DNA of 64,000 bases, taken from contig OY997657.1 in assembly GCA_963921795.1 (NCBI GenBank), forward strand, positions 24,968,157 to 25,032,156. The letters are read 5' to 3'. Shown here piece after piece: positions 12,643 through 26,990 of the stretch; the stretch's first letter is position 1, and every line of letters begins with the position of its first letter. This stretch comes from Nannobrachium achirus (taxonomy: Eukaryota; Chordata; Actinopteri; Myctophiformes; Myctophidae). The translations under genes were made by a program, and so were the position numbers. The notes under the pieces were generated by a model. It did no database searches, was not told the DNA's origin, and saw only the letters and a program-made list of their open reading frames with translations.

Positions 12643-12756
12643 GCTATAAATATAAGGCGCTGGGAGTGAAAATTATAATGTAGGGGTGCCTCGGATTTAA
12701 AAAAATATTCATGGGGTGCCCTGAGACAAAAAAGTTTGGGACCCCCTGAGTTAGAG

Positions 12757-13325
<569 letters not shown>

Positions 13326-13333
13326 AGTGGAGA

Positions 13334-13899
13334 CAGGGGCGACACAAGGGGTAGGAAAGTGGGACTGAGTTACCAGGGCCCAAGGTGTTGGAGGGGCCTT
13401 AATTATTTTATACTTTAGCTATTGAAAAACAGCAGATATACAAGCTCACAGCGCGGCACCGAGTGCCGCGCTGCAAGCTTGTAGATCTGCTATTTTTGAA
13501 AAGTCGTGAAAATGTGTGCAAATCTTTGAATATATGCATTTTTTTAAGCGAACATTTGTAACTCAAATTTTGCTTCTGGGGGGTCCCTGGAACTAAATAT
13601 TTTGAGATGGGGGTCCGTGGCCGAATACATATCATTTTGGGGGTCCTGCACATGAAAAGGTTTGAGCTCCACTGGCATCAAAACATATTTAAAAAAAAAA
13701 CAAAAAAAAAACCTTAGAAGGATTTGAAATATTCAAAGATTGTCATGATTTTTCAAAAATAGCAGATCTACAAGCTCGCAGCGCGGCACTCGGTGCCGCG
13801 CTGTGAGCTTGTATATCTGCTATTTTTCAATAGTTAAAGCACAGGGGCCCCACAGTGAATCCTCGTACCCGGGGCCCAGAATTTGGTGCGACACCCCTG
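13334..13899. mobile_element. DH-hAT element, copy 2 (complete)
   Basis: 566 bp, perfect 8-bp duplication AGTGGAGA (13326-13333, 13900-13907). Left palindrome about 13420-13500, right palindrome about 13752-13832. The two are reverse complements of each other, including the mismatched positions, so each end of the cassette carries its own hairpin. Confidence 0.93.
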
Positions 13900-13907
13900 A
13901 GTGGAGA

Positions 13908-14515
13908 GGGGGGAGGTGAGGGGGTGGGGGGGACTGGGGGGGGAGGAATATCACAAAAGGCTCCCAGTGCGTGAAATGTCTTCCTTTTGGTGGAAATGTT
14001 CTTGTAGGGATTTTTTTTGTTATGGCTTGAAGTGCTGGAATTGTTTTCAATCAGAAAAGGCGCTTTCTCCTCTGTCATTAAGGATTGTTTGTTTCACCAA
14101 CAGGCACAACAATGTAATGCAATTTTCTCCCAACACTATCTACCACACAGCTAATCCAAAGCGACACACTTTGGTGTCTTTACAGTGTCTTTATACAGGC
14201 CTTTTTTCTCGAAGTGGAAAGCTTTTCACTCAGTTTGTTTTGAGATGAGACCGTTCCGTTGCACTGCCGGGATTATTAAAAGCATTCGTCTTATCAGTGT
14301 TTCAGAATGTGTTTGTTGACCAAGTATGTTCACATACTGTACTGACTGTGCAGTACTAGGAATGTGACTTGTGCATTGCTCTCAGACATGGAAAAAACTA
14401 TGAGATTAGAGAAAAATGTATACAAATACAAGAATAACATATCAAATGATCTATCACTTACCCTATATCTTTAATTAGACTAATATCAATATAGTTGATC
14501 CTTTTTTATTTGTTC
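13908..14515. other. Unique spacer
   Basis: G-rich start, then AT-rich unique sequence. No gene or repeat family recognised. Confidence 0.5.
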
Positions 14516-14774
14516 ATATCGTCATTGTCGGGTGAAAACCTTGTATGTCCAAAACCGTTCGTTTTGCATTTATCATTTTAAAAATGATTTAAACTAGTGA
14601 AAACAGCCGATCTACAAGCACACAACGCCTCGCAGTGGGAGGCGTTGTGTGCTCGTAGATCTGCTGTTTTCACTACTATTGTGCGATGGCCTTGTATGAT
14701 GAAGCAGGGCTTTACTTTGCGTAAGAACGTACACATTTGAAACTTGGAGATACGAGGTTTCCACCCGACGATAT
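14516..14774. mobile_element. TCGTC-family MITE, copy 4
   Basis: Near full length, with the TTTTGCATTTATC half first. Module at 14595-14675, apex CAACGCCTCGC / GGAGGCGTTG with one apex mismatch (GTGGGAGG). Confidence 0.92.
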
Positions 14775-14969
14775 ACACATTTTAGCAAAGAAAAAAGAAA
14801 AAAAGAAAAAAAGAAACGGAAAAACTAATCGATAGAATAATTTATTGCCAAGAAGATAATGGATAGTTGCAAGCAACGCTACTGTCTTGTACACTGTACT
14901 GTACTGTGAGCATGGGGACCATGTCTGCCACGTGACCTGCACTTTACAGCCACAGTAGGGCCCACTGTA

Positions 14970-15008
<39 letters not shown>

Positions 15009-15173
15009 TCTCTCTCTCTCTCCTCTTTTCCGTCTGTCCTCTCTGCCTCGGTCTCTCTTTACAATGTTCCCTGTATTCAGGTCATCTTCGGGGACTGCAT
15101 GACACCTGTGAGCGATGTGTCGCATGACGTGAGCCGCATTCAAATGACCCTGGAAGGAAAAATATTGTGCGTG
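14775..15173. other. Spacer with (TC)n at 14971-15021
   Basis: Unique apart from the TC tract. The GTACAGTACAGT-like strings near 14890 are low complexity. Confidence 0.55.
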
Positions 15174-15210
15174 CACACACACGCGCACACACACACACGC
15201 ACACACGCAC

Positions 15211-15288
<78 letters not shown>
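15174..15288. repeat. (CA)n microsatellite
   Basis: CA tract with scattered CG interruptions in the first third. Confidence 0.96.
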
Positions 15289-15295
<7 letters not shown>

Positions 15296-15443
15296 TTCAT
15301 GGAGACGCGCATGCTATATTTTCAGATGCCCATCTCCCTGTGCTATGAAAAGAGGCTGTTTTATGTAGTTGGTGACCTCAGCTCAGACTGTGGAGCAGGT
15401 GTTAGGGTCTGATAACATCACGACGGAGAGTACAGGTGTGACT

Positions 15444-15444
<1 letters not shown>

Positions 15445-15476
<32 letters not shown>

Positions 15477-15508
15477 AAGGACACACACACACACACACGC
15501 ACACACAC

Positions 15509-15572
<64 letters not shown>

Positions 15573-15579
15573 ACACACA
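15445..15579. repeat. (CA)n microsatellite, interrupted
   Basis: Two CA blocks separated by GGAAGGA. Confidence 0.96.
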
Positions 15580-15713
15580 TTCATATATTGTATGTCATAT
15601 TGGATGGCACAGCCCTTTGTTCGCTGACCGGGGGAGCCTGACGTCATACTCCAGGGCATTGCTCTGCTATTTGAATACACTGACTGTAGCATGCAGCTGC
15701 AGATGGATACCAC

Positions 15714-16439
15714 CAGCGGTGGACTGTACATTTACTAGAGTACTTTAACTTTAGAACGGGTACACATTATTGTGTATCATTATTTAATGCTTTAACTATT
15801 GAAAAATAGCAGATATACAAGCTCACACACTGCGAGATTGTAGATCTGCTATTTGAAAATCCGATTCTATAAGAGTGTCTTTTGAATCCTTCTAAGACTT
15901 TTTGAAAAACCTATGTTTCTATGTCAGCAATCTGGCTAGCCATCGTATTTGACTTGATTTGTATTTTGCGGTACTTTCACTCCACTACATTTAAAAGACA
16001 AAATGTCGTACTTTTGACTTGTTTCTGTACGTTTCTAAACCACTTCAGGCTTAGAAAACAGAAGATCTACAAGCTCACAATGTGTCACAATGTGTTGTTC
16101 TGAGCTTGTAGATCTGCTAGATTGATTATTATTATGTTTTGAAAACTCCTGGGAAATCTTACATTTTGCGGGAAAATGTCTACAGTTTCAATGTGTTGAA
16201 AATAAATGCCAATTGTAATTGTACTTATTTGGCTGCGTAATTATTCCTTTAAAAGCATGCACTTTTGAATTATTTTTAAAAGCAAACTACTCTGTACGCA
16301 GTACTTGACTCAAGTACATATTTGACAGAGCAACATTCGCTTGTGTCGAGTAATATTTGACCAGGAGTATCTACTGTATACTTCAAGACTTCTATACTTA
16401 GACTTCAAGTACTGTCTGGGGTTGTTGAGTACACCGCTG
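15714..16439. mobile_element. CAGTGGTGGAAG-family element, copy 2 (CAGCGGTGGA end)
   Basis: Ends CAGCGGTGGA and CACCGCTG. Flanks GATACCAC / AATACAAC match at 6 of 8. It is interrupted by a DH fragment and carries a palindromic module at 16054-16121 (arms GATCTACAAGCTCAC / TGAGCTTGTAGATCTGC). Confidence 0.78.
15753..15945. mobile_element. DH element fragment nested in the preceding element
   Basis: Only the left end (AACGGGTACACATTATTGTG) and a shortened left palindrome with its inner flank remain. It breaks off after the CAATCTGG/CCATCGT segment also found at 1500 and 50465. Confidence 0.7.
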
Positions 16440-17230
16440 AATACAACATACAGCTAAAAGCTGGCTCATCATACATCTCAATATAAACCCTCTATGTAAA
16501 TATACGTCTGTTCAGTGCAAGCAAAGTCATTCTAAATCAGCAGCGATTATTTAAACTTTTTATTTACCCGCTGTGAAATCCAAACTATTTACAGTACATC
16601 CTCAGCTGAGTGTACTCATTGTGTTTGTTTGTTTGTGCTTGCATGTCCTCACGCCCTGTGAAAAACAATTATAGTTGTCCTAATCAGTGGTTGGCGCCTT
16701 TGTTGACACAGTTGAAGATGACAGAGATTAGTATATTCCTCCTCCATATAGCCGTGCGGTCTTTGGGTTTGTGCGCGCCTCAGCGTGCGCGCGCGTCGGA
16801 ATGATTATGTGAGCGTGTGAATACACACCCTCTGTGAGTGTGTGTGTGTGTGTGCACGCGCAAGTGTGTGTGTGAGTGCATGAGAGCAAGCACATCCTAC
16901 TGTAGATCCTTAAGGCAAAATTGATGTCCAGAGGAGAGAACTGTCCTCTGCACCATCATGTGGAGAAAACCAGTACAGCAATGACTTCACTGCCATTCTT
17001 CTCATAAAAAGACGGCCCTGCTTAAACCCTGCCTCCTAAAACCAGTCCGTCTTTTAACTTGTGTGGGGAACAGGACTCGGCGTGAGGCGGAGAAACGAAA
17101 GGTCCCTAGGGGAATATATTCCTGTCCAATTCACATTTCTAAATCTGAAGCTATAATAGCAGGAGAATTAATCTGCTCCGCCGCCACTATCCAAAACTAT
17201 ACACACTCCCACACGCGCGCGGCTGCTTCC
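16440..17230. other. Unique spacer with short GT-rich patch
   Basis: No gene recognised. GT/CG-rich patch near 16755-16880. The 16900-17230 section is unique. Confidence 0.5.
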
Positions 17231-17776
17231 TTATAACGCTCAAATACCTGGAACGTGCGCCCGAGTCGCGTTAGATTTGAACCACTTTAACCATGATTTT
17301 ATGCTTTAGCTATTGAAAAATAGCAGATATACAAGCTTGCAGCGCGGCACTCGGTGCCGCGCTGCGAGCTTGTAGATCTGCTATTTTTGAAATTTTTTGA
17401 AAATGTGTGCCCGACTTTGACCCGACTTCTAAATCCTTCCTCTAAATCAGCGGTTCTCAAACTTTTTCACGTCAAGGAACCCCAAAATTACATTTATTTG
17501 GCCGCAGACCCCCATCTCAAAATATGTTGTTCCAGGGACCCCCCCCAGAAGCAGAGATTTGAGTTACAAAATGTTGCTTTGAAAAATATATATTGAAAAA
17601 TGTGCCCACATTTTCATAGTTTTTCAAAAATATTAGATCTATAAGCTCGCAGCGCGGCATCGGTACCGCGCTTGTACCAGGAGTATCTATACTTTGACTT
17701 CTACTATACTTTGGCTTGCATATCTGCTATTTTTCAACAGTCAAAGCATTCAATAATTCTATGCCTAAAATCTTGA
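17231..17776. mobile_element. DH-TTAA element, copy 2 (CAAATACC end type)
   Basis: Left end TTATAACGCTCAAATACC, right end near TTGA. Left palindrome complete (about 17313-17392). The right palindrome is disrupted by a duplicated ACTTTGACTTCTACTATACT segment (about 17676-17715) between apex and right arm. Confidence 0.75.
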
Positions 17777-19496
<1,720 letters not shown>

Positions 19497-19504
19497 GTGG
19501 GAAG

Positions 19505-20035
19505 CAGTGGCGTCAGTTCAGCAAAAGCTAGGGTATGGCAAAGAATAGGCATTACATTTTGGATAACACGGTTCTATTGTGAAAATGGCTGATCTACATG
19601 CTCACAAGCATATAGATCGGCTATATAAAGAAGAAAGAAGAACGACTTTTGTCAGTTTTTTACACAGTTTCTTGGGCTGGATATGGCAGCCCGGAACGGT
19701 TGTTCAAGTGCAGCTAAACTTAGCATGTTAGTAAACGTGCCACAATTAACAATAATGCATTGCACCTGTGCAGCTGACCTGCGGAACCTGGGAATATACC
19801 ATTTTGTCAAGCCGGGGAGAATACAAGTGTGGAGAATATAATTATAATACCTTGTTAAAGTGACCATTTTGTTAAATTTGCATTTGTAGTTATTTTACTG
19901 TAATTTAACAACAAGCACAGATAGACAAAGAGACATTCGTGGATTTATATTTAAAAGTAACTTTTATTCTCCCCCCTGGACCCAGGGTATGGCAGCTGCA
20001 GTGCATACCCCTGCCATACCCAATTGACGCCCCTG
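19505..20035. mobile_element. CAGTGGCGTCAG hAT-type MITE, copy 1
   Basis: 531 bp, perfect 8-bp duplication GTGGGAAG (19497-19504, 20036-20043). The module at about 19572-19626 is short (GATCTACATGCTCAC / AAGCATATAGATCGGC). The element contains GGGTATGGCA at one end and TGCCATACCC at the other. Confidence 0.93.
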
Positions 20036-20043
20036 GTGGGAAG

Positions 20044-20265
20044 GCTCGCAGATCAAGAGGCTGTGTTTGAGTATCTTATCGTGGCTGTCGCCAGCTCAAC
20101 CTGGCTCCATTGACTTTGTGTGGGGATTAGGAAGGCCCACAGTGCCGTGATTATTTGGGTGAACGAGCAGCTCCGTGTAAACAAACATTGCGGCCGCGAT
20201 CGTTCCAGTCACAACACCGCCGGCCGCCCTCCCCCTCCCCCCCACTGACTAACCTCTGCATTTAT
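20044..20265. other. Unique spacer
   Basis: No recognised feature. Confidence 0.5.
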
Positions 20266-20528
20266 ATATTGTCGTTGTCGGGTGGAAACCTCGTATCTCC
20301 ATGGCCAAGTTTCAGATTTGTACGTTCTTTCACAAAGCAAAGCCCTGCTTCATCATACAAGGCCGTCGCACAAAAGTAGTGAAAACAGCCGATCTACGCC
20401 GATCAACGCCTCGAGGCGTTGTGTGCTTGTAGATCGGCTGTTTTCACTAGTTTGAATCATTTTTAAAATGATAAATGCAAAACGAACGGTTTTGGACATA
20501 CAAGGTTTTCACCCGACAGCGACGATAT
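20266..20528. mobile_element. TCGTC-family MITE, copy 5
   Basis: Near full length. Module at 20376-20452 with a rearranged left arm (GATCTACGCCGATCAACGCC) against a normal right arm. Confidence 0.9.
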
Positions 20529-20669
20529 CATCACTGCTGGGTGGAGGAAGCCTTGTATGTCTAAAACCGTTACTTTACCTTTCAGGAAATGGAATAAATG
20601 TCATGTGTTCCATTGGATCCAATGTAGTTATTATGTTGTTGCAAGCACTTGTTAATACTTTTCATCAGT
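20529..20669. mobile_element. TCGTC-like relative (GGAAATGG variant), copy 1
   Basis: Starts with a degenerate TCGTC-type end (TCATCACTGCTGGGTGG) directly after the previous element, then has a different interior (CAGGAAATGG, CCAATGTAGTTATTA). A second copy lies at 31060. Confidence 0.5.
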
Positions 20670-20986
20670 TTAAAGTAGAAGACCACCCATTTTCGATATT
20701 GAACTGTGTCATTATTAATATACCTTAGAGGAGTTGTGTGGAAATAGAAAAAAGGTTTTCCCTCTTCTGTGTTGCCTAGAACAGGAGGATTGATTTTGGG
20801 GTTTGTATTGTAAAGTACAACTTGATGACATCATACCGTTGTACTTTACAATACAAACCCCAAAATCAATCTTCCAGTTCTAGGCAACACAGAAGGGGGG
20901 GAACCTTTTTTCTATTTCCACACAACTCCTCTAAGTTATATTAATGACATAGTTCAATATTGAAAATGGGTGGTCTTCCCCTTTAA
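20670..20986. mobile_element. Long foldback element 1
   Basis: A near-perfect inverted repeat with arms of about 140 bp (TTAAAGTAGAAGACCACCC ... GGGTGGTCTTCCCCTTTAA) around a short centre near 20820-20850. No coding capacity. Confidence 0.85.
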
Positions 20987-21075
20987 GTATTTATGAAAAA
21001 CACATGCCAGACTTGACCACTTTGACCCAGGTGTCCCTATTTTGGCCATTTAATTATTGATAAAACTTTTTCATA

Positions 21076-21268
21076 TCCACAAGTTCCCAAAGTCCCATCG
21101 TGCATTGCGTAGAAGGTGCACTGTGCGGCAGTTTCCCGCGTCGCAGCCGAGGGTGATCTACAAGCTCACAACCGTTGCATTTGTGACGCGACGTGAGCTT
21201 GTATGTCTGCTGTTCTCCGGAAGTGTCCCACAGATAATTCTACAGTAAATTATCGTGGAAACAGGTGT
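21076..21268. mobile_element. TCCACAAGTT-family MITE, copy 1
   Basis: Shares CCCATCGTGCATTGCG, CGCAGCCGAG and CCGGAAGTGT with the copy at 34685. It carries a palindromic module (about 21155-21217: GATCTACAAGCTCACAAC / GTGAGCTTGTATGTCTGC). The right end is decayed. Confidence 0.65.
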
Positions 21269-21384
21269 TTTCAAATATACCATAGTGAAAATGGCAGATC
21301 TACGTGTCACAGTGTGCTCGCCCCAACACACTCGTCTATGTGTAAACGGTTAAACCTAGCCTTATTCCTAACCTTAACCACTCT

Positions 21385-21735
21385 TAACAGAATGGGTTTG
21401 CGCTCTGGCATCACGCTCTGGCTTGATGTCCCTTTTATGCCCATATTTGGAGATCGCTGATGTCTTCACGAGTCACACTTGCAAATGAATTATGTCCTTA
21501 TCTGTTTTATGCCCATATATGGAGATTCCTGTCTCGATCATCAATATTAAGCACATATCTGGGAATGCCCATATTTGGTAATGCTCATATATGGGCATGT
21601 TCTGACATCACATTGTTGACTACAGTATCATGCCAGGGGTCTGGTGCAACTGGTCCGATATACATCACTGGCCAGATGGCCAGCCCTTTAGGGCGAGGTC
21701 GCATGTCGCCCTGAGGCGTCTTACTAGTAATGACG
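21385..21735. repeat. ATATGGGCAT-family element, copy 2 (reverse)
   Basis: Repeated TATGCCCATATATGGAG units and a terminal block GGGCGAGGTCGCATGTCGCC followed by CTTACTAGTAA, the mirror of the start of the copy at 40961. Confidence 0.65.
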
Positions 21736-22557
21736 TGTATCTAGGTAGGTATGTACTGTAAGTACACACAGCTGTGTGTCTTTAAGCCCGTAGCCCAATC
21801 AGGGACCAGCATTTCTGGCAACGTCATCATTAACACATCGGGTGCCCAGAATTATTCGACGTTTAATTTGCTGGTGCCCATGGCAACCCGCCATTTTACC
21901 TACCTTCGAAGTACTGGCGAGAAAAGTAATCCGAATAAATGTAATCCAAGTATGTCCTGTTTATTTCGCGAAAATCTTTTATTTCAGTCAGGACCGTTTT
22001 TTATCAATTCTAAGCCACAGTGTTTGTGTTACGGCCGGTAGAAGAGGCTGCCGTTTTGAGAAAAAAAAGAAAAAAGGAAGAGAATCCGGAGAAAACAGCA
22101 TTTTTGTGCAGCCGCTAAACAGGAAGTCAACGAGACAGATAGCACGTCCGGGTGACGTAATTTCGCGCTGCATGTTGGGAAATGGAGTTTGTTTCATCAC
22201 CGCGGTAGCCAAGTGCAGTAGCTACAGTACAGTATAGTTTACTGTACAACGTGTCGAACGCGTCGTGGGCACACGTAAACATCAAAGAGATTGGCGCGTG
22301 GGCACCACGTGGGCGTTTAATGTGTTAACAGCCAATGAGGGACCAGCCGATGGCAGCACCATCGGCAGTGGTGATGCCAGTGGTGACTGGTGAGCGCACC
22401 TCATGGCGAGCTCTGCTGGCGCACAAGTGGGCCATACATGCATGGCCTACTTGTGCGTGAGGCGCAAGTTGGCTCCTCGACAGAGTGCAGTTCTAGTTAT
22501 CATTCTGTCCAATGCAATCTGGGGATATTTCCACTGAACCCGATAGATCCCAGTTCC
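21736..22557. other. Unique spacer
   Basis: No gene or known repeat recognised. Open frames of about 130 codons (about 21842-22237) and 118 codons (from 22390) have no supporting motif, and the latter runs into a MITE. Confidence 0.45.
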
Positions 22558-22819
22558 ATATCGTTGTTGTCGGTGGAAACCTTGTATCTCCAAGTTTCAA
22601 ATTTCTACGTTCTTTTGCAAAGTAAAGCCCTGATTTATCATACAAGGCCGTTGCACAAAAGTAGTGAAAACAGCAGATTTACAAGCACACAACGCCTCGC
22701 CGCGAGGCGTTGTGTGCTTGTAGATCGTCTGTTTTCACTAGTTTGAATCATTTTTAAATGATAAAATGCTAAACGAACGGTTTTGGATATACAAGGTTTT
22801 CACCCGACAACGGCGATAT
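22558..22819. mobile_element. TCGTC-family MITE, copy 6
   Basis: Full length with a clean module at 22660-22740. The apex has lost a few bases symmetrically (CCTCGC / CGCGAGG). Confidence 0.92.
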
Positions 22820-22859
22820 GTGGGGGGTTTTTACTCTGAAAGATGAGGACCCCCGCCCA

Positions 22860-22915
<56 letters not shown>

Positions 22916-23396
22916 GAATGTTTTAAAATATTATAATGGGATTCTGACTCACAGTTGGTGTATTGTTTGTTTCCAAAGTGAAACACGGCGAGCCTGTCGG
23001 ACCAGATTGAAGCTACTGTATCTGAACAACCATTGGCATCTGTACACTTGTTAAAGCCAGGAAGAGTCAAGAGGAAGCATATTGGGGTGAAGGGATTTCA
23101 GCAATTAAGAGTACAGAAAAAAAACGAGAAAAGTTGCGCACATTATCTCGTCAACAACGCGGCATCGCGGCCCGGCAGATGGGATGCTGCCGAGATGGGA
23201 AGAGAAACTTTCTTTCTCTCTCTCTCTCACACAACCACCACCCCCCCTCCCCCCCCAACAACCAAAAACAGTTACATAAACACCAATCCTCAGCGCATTT
23301 TGTTTTCCCTTCCTAAACCGCAAGCCTCTCGCTGCGCAGAGAAAAACTCTCACAAAAGGTGGAGAGAGCGAGCAGCGGCTGCTCCGGAGTGGGGCT
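22820..23396. other. Spacer with (GA)n at 22863-22909
   Basis: Unique sequence after the GA tract, with a CT/C-rich patch at 23215-23262. Confidence 0.55.
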
Positions 23397-23404
23397 GAGG
23401 AGAG

Positions 23405-23994
23405 CAGGGGTGTCACAATGGGGGGGGGGGGGGGGAAAGTGGGACTGAGTTACTATAGGGCCCAAGGTGGAGGGGCCTGGAATTATTTGATACTTTAGCT
23501 ATTTTTCGTCGTGAAAACGTGTGCAAATCTTTGAATACATGTATTTTTTTAAGCGAACATTTGTGACTCAGATTTAGCTTCTGGGGGGGTCCCTGGAACT
23601 AAATATTTTGAGATGGGGGTCCGTGGCCAAATACATATAATTTTGGGGGTCCTTCACATGGAAAAGTTTGAGCACCACTGACATAGAAACATAGGGTTTT
23701 CAAAAAAAGGGGACTGCCCATAAGTCCGAAGGTTCATTAGTCCGAATTTAGTTAGGGTTACTGAGGTTAGGGTTAGGGTTAGAGTTAGGCATAGTATTTT
23801 TAAGAAATTAGGACTAATGAACCTTCGGACCAATGCCGAAGACTTGCACATTTAATGTTCACGATTTTTCAAAAATAGTAGATCTACAAGCTCGCAGCGC
23901 GGCACTCGGTGCCGCGCTGTGAGCTTGTATATCTGCTATTTTTCAACAGTTAAAGCACCCAGGCCAGGGCCCAGAGTTTGGTGGGACACCCCTG
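23405..23994. mobile_element. DH-hAT element, copy 3 (nested insertion)
   Basis: Ends CAGGGGTGTCAC / GGGACACCCCTG. Flanks GAGGAGAG / GAGAAGAG agree at 7 of 8. The left palindrome is deleted to GCTATTTTT. The right palindrome is complete (about 23870-23945). A small foldback is inserted at about 23705-23845. Confidence 0.87.
23705..23845. mobile_element. Small inverted-repeat element nested in DH-hAT copy 3
   Basis: Inverted ends GTCCGAAGGTTCATTAGTCC and GGACTAATGAACCTTCGGAC enclose a GTTAGGG-rich centre. It interrupts the DH cassette between its AAACATAGG part and the AAGACTTGCAC part. Confidence 0.7.
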
Positions 23995-24797
<803 letters not shown>

Positions 24798-24995
24798 GCG
24801 GCGGTGGCAGGAACGGCACTGGGGCAGATTTAAGCTGGGGGGGCTTTTAGTGGTGGTTGGGGGGTTAAGAGTAAGTCGCTTGACCGCCACAACTCATATA
24901 GTCGCCCTCTCGTCCCCGTCATCGGAGCCTCGATCTGCCCCCTGCAACGCCTGGTCGCTGCAAACCTGAGAGGCCTGCGTCTTTTGAAGGGCTTT

Positions 24996-25255
24996 ATATC
25001 GTCGTGGTCGGGTGAAAACCTTGCATGTCCAAGTTCGTTTTGCATGTATCGTTTAAAAATGATTCAAACTAGTGAAAACAGCCGATCTACAAGCACACAA
25101 CGCCTCGCACCGCGAGGCGTTGTGTGCTTATAGATCTGCTGTTTTCACTACTTTTGTGCGACGGCCTTGTACGATGAAGCAGGGCTTTACTTTGCGAAAG
25201 AAGGTACAAATCTGAAACTTGGAGATATGAGGTTTCCACCCGACAACAACAATAT
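24996..25255. mobile_element. TCGTC-family MITE, copy 7
   Basis: Full length. Module at 25070-25149 with apex CCTCGCACCGCGAGG and arms nearly perfect. Confidence 0.92.
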
Positions 25256-26388
25256 TATTCTTTTATTTTCATGCTTCCCCCCCTCTCTCTCTCTCCCCTT
25301 CATTCCTTGCCTCATTGACTCCTCCTGTCTTTTTTTATTATTTTTTTATTCTTTAACCCAGTTGACGTGGGGTTACGTTCACACTGCCGCTCGGCGGGTC
25401 GCGCTACGGGTCCGGGACAGGCCAGTTGTTGCTCCAGTAACCCGATCACGCTCAACTCTCGTCGTAGGACGTATTAAACCTGTCATATTTCAAGTCCGGT
25501 CAGTTTTAGGACAATGCGCCATTAGGGAGCGTTGAGGAGGTAAAAAAGAAAAGGAGAAAAAAAAAGTGGGGCGGAAAAAAGAAAACAGAAGCTCTGCTGT
25601 TTTGTGTATTTGCTCCCCAGCTGAATGTTCCGCGTCTGTTTCCATTAAAAGTGCGGCTCCACAAAAAAAAAAAAAAAGGAGAAATGAATAAAAAATACGG
25701 CCGTTATCCTCCTATAAAGTAGACTGACGAAAGGTCAGTTTTTCGCCAGTCGTATTTTACTTTATATTCACTGTGACTCCATTCTTCCATGACAAAATTA
25801 ATGCTTTCCTTGAATGTACATGAATTACGCCTTAAAAAAAGAAAGAAAAAAAAGGTTTTCCAGGACAAGAACAGTCAGATGCAGCGGAGGCAAACATTAT
25901 TAGCTAGCCCACTCAAAATATGTTGTCTCAGGCCTGGGTTTGGACGCTCTCCAAGTTTGACATAACCGAGGATAACGTATTTATGAGAACAAGAAACAAG
26001 CATCCTCATTGAAACATGAGTGCTGCGGGCCTTCATTTCTGTGACAGTAATGTTCCTCGGTTTGTTACTCGTACAAAGATAGAGGCTTGATTCATTCCGT
26101 CTTGATTTCCTTTCTACTTGAAGGTTTTAATCGTGGAAAAACTGTTTCAAGCATTTGAGATTCATTAGAAACTCATTAAGGCGCTGCGAAAATAATTAGA
26201 AGAAAGAAAATATCGAGTTTGAGTCATAACTGTTGACAGATTTAATTTATTGACTTTTGTACAGAAGCTCTGAAATCAAATTGAGTAGTTCTTTGCTCTA
26301 AATACATCACTCCGTTGACTTCCCTCCCTTGTTTTGAAATTACCATTTTAATTGAAGTCACATGGACATGGCTGTTTCGTGTGTGTGC

Positions 26389-26456
<68 letters not shown>

Positions 26457-26771
26457 GCGTGTCTCTGTGCGCGGGCGCGTGCACTCTTTTGTTGTCATAA
26501 CTTTGCTGAGATACTTTGTAACTCCCCGTGCGCCAAAGCGATGTAAATCATTTCCTGATGTTTAAACCATCATTGCTGTGATTGGACGTGAGCGATCTAG
26601 ATTTCAGCTCATGACCTGCTTGGATTGGCCCTGGTGTTCCTTCCAAAACACACAGAAGATGGCAACACTTAACTCCTCGCAGTTGTGCAACGACAGGAAC
26701 CGTGTGTGTAATGTGTTTTCATTGTTTTTTACAACATAATTACCGCAGTTTGGGTATCTTTGCCATGCTGC
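25256..26771. other. Longest unique block, with (GT)n at 26384-26452
   Basis: Mostly single-copy looking, AT-rich sequence with poly-A patches near 25660. No open frame with a recognisable domain. This kind of quiet, repeat-free DNA between MITEs is where conserved noncoding elements would be expected. Confidence 0.45.
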
Positions 26772-26990
26772 ATATCGTCGTTGTCGGGTGGAAACCTTGT
26801 ATGTCCAAAACCGTTTGTTTTTATTAAATCAAATTAACTAAACTAGTGAAAACAGCCGATCTACAAGCACACAACGCGTGCTTGCAGATCTGCTGTTTTC
26901 ACTACTTTTGTGCGACGGCCTTGTCTGATGAACGAAAGAACGTACAAATTTGAAACTTGGAGATAGGTTTCCACCCGACTACAACGATAT
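26772..26990. mobile_element. TCGTC-family MITE, copy 8 (short apex)
   Basis: Ends intact. The module (26845-26904) is reduced to GATCTACAAGCACACAACGC and GTGCTTGCAGATCTGC with no separate apex. Part of the GCAGGGCTTTACTTTG flank is also lost. Confidence 0.9.

Larger units (their letters stand above)
11599..12748. mobile_element. Composite hAT-type element (CAGGGGTTTTC / GACCCCCTG)
   Basis: Perfect 8-bp duplication AGTTAGAG (11591-11598, 12749-12756). The interior has been invaded by a GTCTGTCTG/CA-rich dispersed repeat (about 11740-12340, ending GGGTAAGGGCTAG as in the Helitron-like element at 45514) and by a TCGTC MITE. Confidence 0.8.

Noticed and set aside
14712-15296. 194-codon minus-strand frame
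   Set aside because: Composed of a (GT)n translation, a TC tract and the end of a TCGTC MITE.
22390-22746. 118-codon frame
   Set aside because: Its second half is the translated TCGTC MITE (peptide LQVSNF...SKALIYHTRP, also seen in other copies), so the frame is chance.
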